Assembly: GCA_963724285.1 (NCBI GenBank)
Contig: CAVRUD010000005.1
Span: forward strand, 193,903 to 257,902
Reading direction: 5' to 3'
DNA: 64,000 nucleotides
Source: CAVRUD01 sp963724285
Lineage (GTDB): Bacteria; Chloroflexota; Chloroflexia; Thermomicrobiales; UBA6265
Positions 55,801 to 64,000 of this stretch are shown in pieces. How positions within the stretch are numbered: the stretch's first letter is position 1; the number at the start of each line of letters is the position of its first letter. The position numbers and the translations under genes were made by a program. Under the pieces are notes generated by a model. It was not told where the DNA came from. It saw only the letters and a list, made by a program, of their open reading frames with translations, and searched no databases.

Positions 55801-58064
55801 ATGATGGTTGTCTCCACTCAGGCCAACATTCCATCCACAGACTATGCGGAGTCGCTGTCGCCCCAGGTGCTACTCTACGGCGCCGATCCGACCCCGCGGA
55901 TTGTTGCGGTCGAGCGAGCGGGCATCGACGCTGTCACGGTGTACTCCCGTGATGACGACGGACGGGTCCACGCTACGCGGGACCGTCTCTGGCCCTGGCT
56001 GGTTGCCAGTAGAGCGGAGCCCTGGGCCGCGTTGCGCCGAACCCCCGAGATCGAAACCCTGGCGGGAGATCACCCCTTTCGGTACCTGATCCGGTTCGCG
56101 TCGTGGCCGGATTACGTCGATGCCGAGCGGGCAGCAAGAGACGCCAAAGAGGCTTACGTCCGCCTGCGGTCGCCGATCGAGCAGTATCTTCTCATGAGTG
56201 GCCGGACGCTGTTCAAGGGGATGGTCTTCGAGGATTTACGCCGCCTCCAGGTCGATATCGAGACAACCGGCCTCGACGCCAATTCACCTGATGCCGAGAT
56301 CATCGGGATCGCGGTTCGGTCTTCGGACGGACAGGAGTGGTACCTTGGCCGTCTCCCCGGCGAACCCGAGGCGACCCTACTGCTCCAGCTCAACGACCGG
56401 ATCCAGGAGACCGATCCTGACGTCATCGAAGGCCACAACATCTTCAACTTCGATGTGCCGTTCTTGATCGCACGGGCGGAGCGCCTTGGCGTGTCGCTCC
56501 GGTGGGGCCGCGATGGATCACCCCCCGGTTAGGTCAGGGCGTGCAGCGTTTCAAAGTGGCCGCGTTGACGGTCCCGTTCACGCCGTGCTACGTGCACGGC
56601 CGCCATGTGGTTGATACCTATCAACAGATCCAGCGATACGACACAGCCGGCCGGCTGGGCAGCTACGCGCTGAAACGCGTCATGCGCGAGCTCGGCCTCG
56701 AGCGCAACGTTCGCGAATTCATCGCAGGGGAATTGATTCGCGACGCGTGGATGGATCCCGAGGGACGCGCTCGCATCCGGAAGTACGCGCTGGATGATGT
56801 TCGCGATGTGGACGCGCTGTCGCGGCTCTGCTTGCCAACCGAGTTTTATCAAACCCAGCTCGTGCCGCGTCCATTTCAGAACGTCGCGATCGGCGGTCCC
56901 GGCGAGAAGATTAATGACATGATGCTGCGGGCGTATCTTCACGCCGGCCACAGCATCCCGAAGGCGCAACAGCCGCGCGATTATCCGGGCGGCCACGCCG
57001 AACTGCTCCGGATCGGCGACTTCCGGCCGGTGGTCAAATGCGACGTCGAAAGCCTGTATCCGTCGCTCATGCTGGCCGAACGTATCACGTCGAAAAGCGA
57101 TGTCCTCAACGCCTCCCTGCCGATGCTCGCGGACCTCACGAATCGTCGCCTTCACGCAAAGGCCCAGAGCAGGCGCACGACGGGTAACGAACAGGCGATG
57201 TGGGAGGGCCTGCAAAGTAGCTTCAAGGTATTGATCAACTCGTTCTATGGATATCTTGGGTACGGCGCAGGCTTTCTCAATGACTACGACGCAGCCGAAC
57301 GGGTAACGCTGGCAGGCCAGGACATCATCAAGAAGGTCGTGGATCGCTTGCAGGACACGGGAGCCATCCCCATCGAGGTGGATACGGACGGGGTGTATTT
57401 CGTGCCTCCGAGCGAGATTCAGACCGAGGCGAATGAAGTCGCCTACGTGCAGGATATAGGGTCGGCACTCCCGGCGGGAATCAGGCTGGCCCATGACGGC
57501 AGCTATGCCGGCATGTTGTCGCTCAAGCTCAAGAATTATGCGTTGCTGGACCATGATGGCCGGATGATTCTGAAGGGAAGCTCGCTCCGTAGCCGGCGGA
57601 TGGAGCGCTGCTTCCGCGAATTCCTCTCGACGGCGGCGCAGACGTTCCTGAGCGGAGACCGAGACGCCGTCCGTAACCTCTATTTCGACCTGGGCGAACG
57701 GATCCGCAACCGGGCACTGCCCATCGATTCGTTCATCCAGTGGGGGATGCTGACAGAGCAGACACTCCGCGCCCAGCCGCGATTCAGGCGGCTCGAGGCG
57801 CGGCTGGCCTATGACACGAAGACGGGTGACCGCATCGCCTACTACGAGCGGGAGGACGGTGAACTCGCGATTTCGTCCGAGTACGGGAACGACGAGAGCG
57901 TTCCATACTTGCTCAAGCGATTGCGCGATGTCGCCGAGCGGTTCCGTCCGCTCTTCCAATCGGATTCGGAGTTCGACGCGTTCTTCCCGCAACTCTCGAC
58001 ACGCACAGATATGGAGGCGGCGCGAGCTCAGGAGGCGGTAGCCCAACTCGGCCTGTTTGGATAA
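55801..58064 (+). CDS. Family B DNA polymerase (frameshift)
   Basis: About 754 aa with exonuclease and polymerase domains. Exo I DIETTGL, Exo II HNIFNFDVPF and Exo III YALDDVRD support 3'-5' proofreading. Polymerase motif A is CDVESLYPSLML, motif B KVLINSFYGYLGYG, and motif C VDTDGVYF. DTDG instead of DTDS is typical of archaeal family B enzymes. The frame breaks near 56520 in a C6 run: one missing C (C7) restores SPPRLGQGVQRFK, so a homopolymer deletion is likely. ATG 55801 or 55804 can start it. The replicative polymerase is presumably PolC/DnaE elsewhere; this one may act in repair. Confidence 0.9.
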
Positions 58065-58094
58065 TTCGATTCACTTGACGTCAGATTGAGAACG

Positions 58095-58130
58095 CAACGA
58101 GGCCATCCGATCAATCGGATGGCCCCGTTG
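58095..58130. terminator. Hairpin between polB and tRNA-fMet (convergent)
   Basis: caacgaggccatccgat and its complement form a stem with one mismatch and a 2-nt loop. It lies 31 bp after the polB stop and 6 bp past the tRNA 3' end, so it may end both transcripts. Confidence 0.6.
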
Positions 58131-58135
58131 GCGAT

Positions 58136-58210
58136 TGGTAGCGGGGGGGGGATTCGAACCCCCGACCTTTGGGTTATGAGCCCAACGAGCTGCCGCTGCT
58201 CCACCCCGCG
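58136..58210 (-). tRNA. tRNA-fMet (CAT), initiator
   Basis: The cloverleaf has anticodon CAT in an anticodon stem with three G-C pairs (GGG-CTCATAA-CCC). The first base of the acceptor stem (C1) is unpaired with base 72 (T). Both are hallmarks of initiator tRNA. The T arm reads GGTTCGAATCC. CCA is encoded (58136-58138). It follows 5S rRNA on the same strand and is probably part of the rrn transcript. Confidence 0.92.
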
Positions 58211-58285
58211 GCGGACGGGCGGTGCCGTCCTGGTTCCTGGTGCTCGGGTCTCGGTGCCCCGGTCCCCCGGCGGTGTCCCGGGGGC

Positions 58286-58418
58286 CGGGGGCGCCCGCGG
58301 CGGCCTCGCCTCCCGTGGGGTCGCCCCCACAGTACTCTCCGGCGCTGCGCTGGGTCACGACCGGGTTCGGGATGGGACCGGGTGGGGCCAGCGCGCTCTC
58401 GGCCACGGGCGCCCCCGG
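58286..58418 (-). rRNA. rrf: 5S ribosomal RNA
   Basis: The core reads (complement) CCCATCCCGAACCCGG and GCGCCGGAGAGTACTGTGGG, conserved 5S loops. The ends cgggcgcccccgg and ccgggggcgcccg pair, forming helix I. Boundaries are set by this stem and are approximate to a few bases. Confidence 0.85.
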
Positions 58419-58636
58419 CCCCCCGACACTGGGGGGCCGGCGGCGCGGCGCTCTCGCGTCGTCTTGGTGCGGTGCCGGGAACGGCCGGCGGAGGGGCGGT
58501 CCCCCCCCGGCCGCGCGCCCGCCCCGGGTCTCGTCCCCGGCGGCCTCGGCGGCTCGGCGGCGGCGGCGTGTGTGTGTGTGTGGCGGTCGGTGGCTGGGTC
58601 TCGGTGGGCGTCGCGGCGCGGTCCCGGTTGTTCGGG

Positions 58637-61620
<2,984 letters not shown>

Positions 61621-61888
61621 GGCCGAAGCCAGACGGGACCGCGCGTCGTGCCCACGTCTCCCTGCCACCAACACACTACACACACGTGCTGCTGCCGCAC
61701 GCGCCGCCCCACGCACCGCGGTTGCCCGCGACGCGCTGGCCGCCGGGGTCTCCTCCGGCGCGGTGCGCGCGGCCGGGGGGCGTCTCCCCCCGGCCGCTCC
61801 CGCGGGGGTCGGCCTCCGCGCGGCTGGTTGTCAAGGTGCCTATCGATGCTGCGTCGGGCCGCCGCCCGGCACCCGGCCCGGAGACCGG

Positions 61889-61961
61889 TGGAGCCACGGG
61901 GGCTCGAACCCCGAACCTCCGCCGTGCAAGGGCGGCGCTCTCCCGGTTGAGCTACGGCCCC
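61889..61961 (-). tRNA. tRNA-Ala (TGC)
   Basis: Full cloverleaf in the 16S-23S spacer. Anticodon TGC, D arm GTAGCTCAACCGGGAGAGC, T arm GTTCGGGGTTCGAGCCC. CCA is not encoded. It is 3' of tRNA-Ile in the transcript, the standard Ile-Ala order. The 268-nt spacer to 23S holds the 5' arm of the processing stem. Confidence 0.95.
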
Positions 61962-62012
61962 CTGGCGTCGGCTGGCGGCGCCGGCCCCGCCCCGGGTTGC
62001 CCCGGGGCCGGG

Positions 62013-62086
62013 TGGGCGCGCCTGGACTCGAACCAGGGGCCTCGGCCTTATCAGGGCCGCGCTCTGACCGCCTGAGCTACGCGCCC
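62013..62086 (-). tRNA. tRNA-Ile (GAT)
   Basis: Full cloverleaf directly upstream of tRNA-Ala. Anticodon GAT (CTGATAA loop), D arm GTAGCTCAGGCGGTCAGAGC, T arm CCTGGTTCGAGTCCAGG. CCA is not encoded. Confidence 0.95.
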
Positions 62087-62460
62087 GCTCGCGGGCTCAC
62101 GGCTCGCGCACGCGACGGATCCCCCATCCCCCCGGTCGCCGAAGCGACCGGTGGCCGAGGGCCGGCACCCGGGCCGAAGACGGAGCGCGCGGGACCTGGG
62201 CGGTCCCCGCCGGATGGGACGTGACGCGGAACCGGCCGCCGCCGGCTCCCGGTGGGGGGGTGTCCCCCCCGGGGGGGCGCGTCCGCCCCCGAACCGGGCC
62301 GCTCGGTGCGACCCCGCGGCGGCCCCGCCGCCCGCTCGACCCCCGGCGGGGGAGCGGGCTGGCCCGTGCCCGCACGGACCGGGTGGGCCGCCGGGTCGGC
62401 CCTTGCGCGGGCCGGCTTGACCTGGGATCGCCGCGTGGTGACCCACCCGGACGCATCCCT
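62087..62460. other. 16S to tRNA-Ile spacer
   Basis: 374 bp of very GC-rich spacer with G/C runs (for example ggggggg near 62255). No gene. It may hold antitermination (boxA-like) and processing signals, but none was clearly identified. Confidence 0.5.
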
Positions 62461-63950
<1,490 letters not shown>

Positions 63951-64000
63951 GACATCACCGAAATGGGGACGTTAAGTGCCGCGTGTGTACGTCCACACCC

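Noticed and set aside
56529..58046. A 505-codon open frame on the minus strand
   Set aside because: It is antisense to the family B polymerase, whose motifs are unmistakable. The antisense translation has no recognisable domain.
58560..58582. (GT)n run in the 23S-5S spacer
   Set aside because: It is a short simple repeat in non-coding spacer with no gene to switch. Not taken as phase variation.

Overview
The window is about 64 kb of GC-rich bacterial chromosome. It has Shine-Dalgarno starts, frequent GTG/TTG starts, a complete rRNA operon and many housekeeping genes. The gene mix (short EF-Ts, archaeal-like family B DNA polymerase, MglA-type GTPase, FdhF/FdhD cluster, LPxTG-type surface protein, WYL regulator) fits Chloroflexota, most likely Thermomicrobia/Sphaerobacter-like. 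That placement is inferred from gene content and was not tested against a database. No virus, plasmid or CRISPR array was seen.

Layout. 1-2349: end of the ATP synthase operon (atpG fragment, atpD, atpC). 2472-7400: murA, two glycosyltransferases and an AlkX/YcaQ-type DNA repair protein. 7528-12201: a small DUF2171-like gene, then glycolate oxidase glcD-glcE-glcF. 12179-16265 (minus): an S9 peptidase followed by a GAF/HisKA_2 sensor kinase. 16388-20641: an insertion-sequence island with IS630, IS4/IS701-like and IS5 elements plus a 279-bp fold-back palindrome. 20832-24275: OsmC protein, a tiny secreted protein, a toroid-fold protein and a WYL regulator. 24585-30778: hflX, purM, MglA-like GTPase, a three-repeat cysteine-rich LPxTG protein, YihY membrane protein. 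30884-35044 (minus): rel-pfkB-lgt. 35473-40119: moeA, tandem GNAT, a small unknown protein, a moaD-moaE fusion, a CPBP protease. 40881-43565: a two-component system. 43549-47568 (minus): FdhF/YdeP-type molybdoenzyme, fdhD and an MqnA-like protein, followed upstream by PAP2. 48888-55088: the classical rpsB-tsf-pyrH-frr-uppS-cdsA-dxr operon. 55085-58064: comF and a family B DNA polymerase. 58136-63950 (minus): 16S - tRNA-Ile - tRNA-Ala - 23S - 5S - tRNA-fMet.

Three themes link the parts. Molybdenum cofactor genes (moeA, moaDE) sit within 10 kb of a molybdopterin oxidoreductase and its sulfur-transfer protein FdhD, so they probably serve it. The rpsB-dxr operon joins translation, UMP kinase, undecaprenyl diphosphate, CDP-diacylglycerol and isoprenoid synthesis. 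A family of short intergenic elements with ends resembling the IS5-type element is scattered through the window, often touching gene stop codons.

Quality caveat: many conserved genes carry single-base frameshifts, nearly all apparent one-base insertions. I read most as sequence error, so genes such as atpD, glcF, the S9 peptidase, moaDE and polB are annotated as whole genes with the break noted. The transposase genes are also broken and may be truly decayed.
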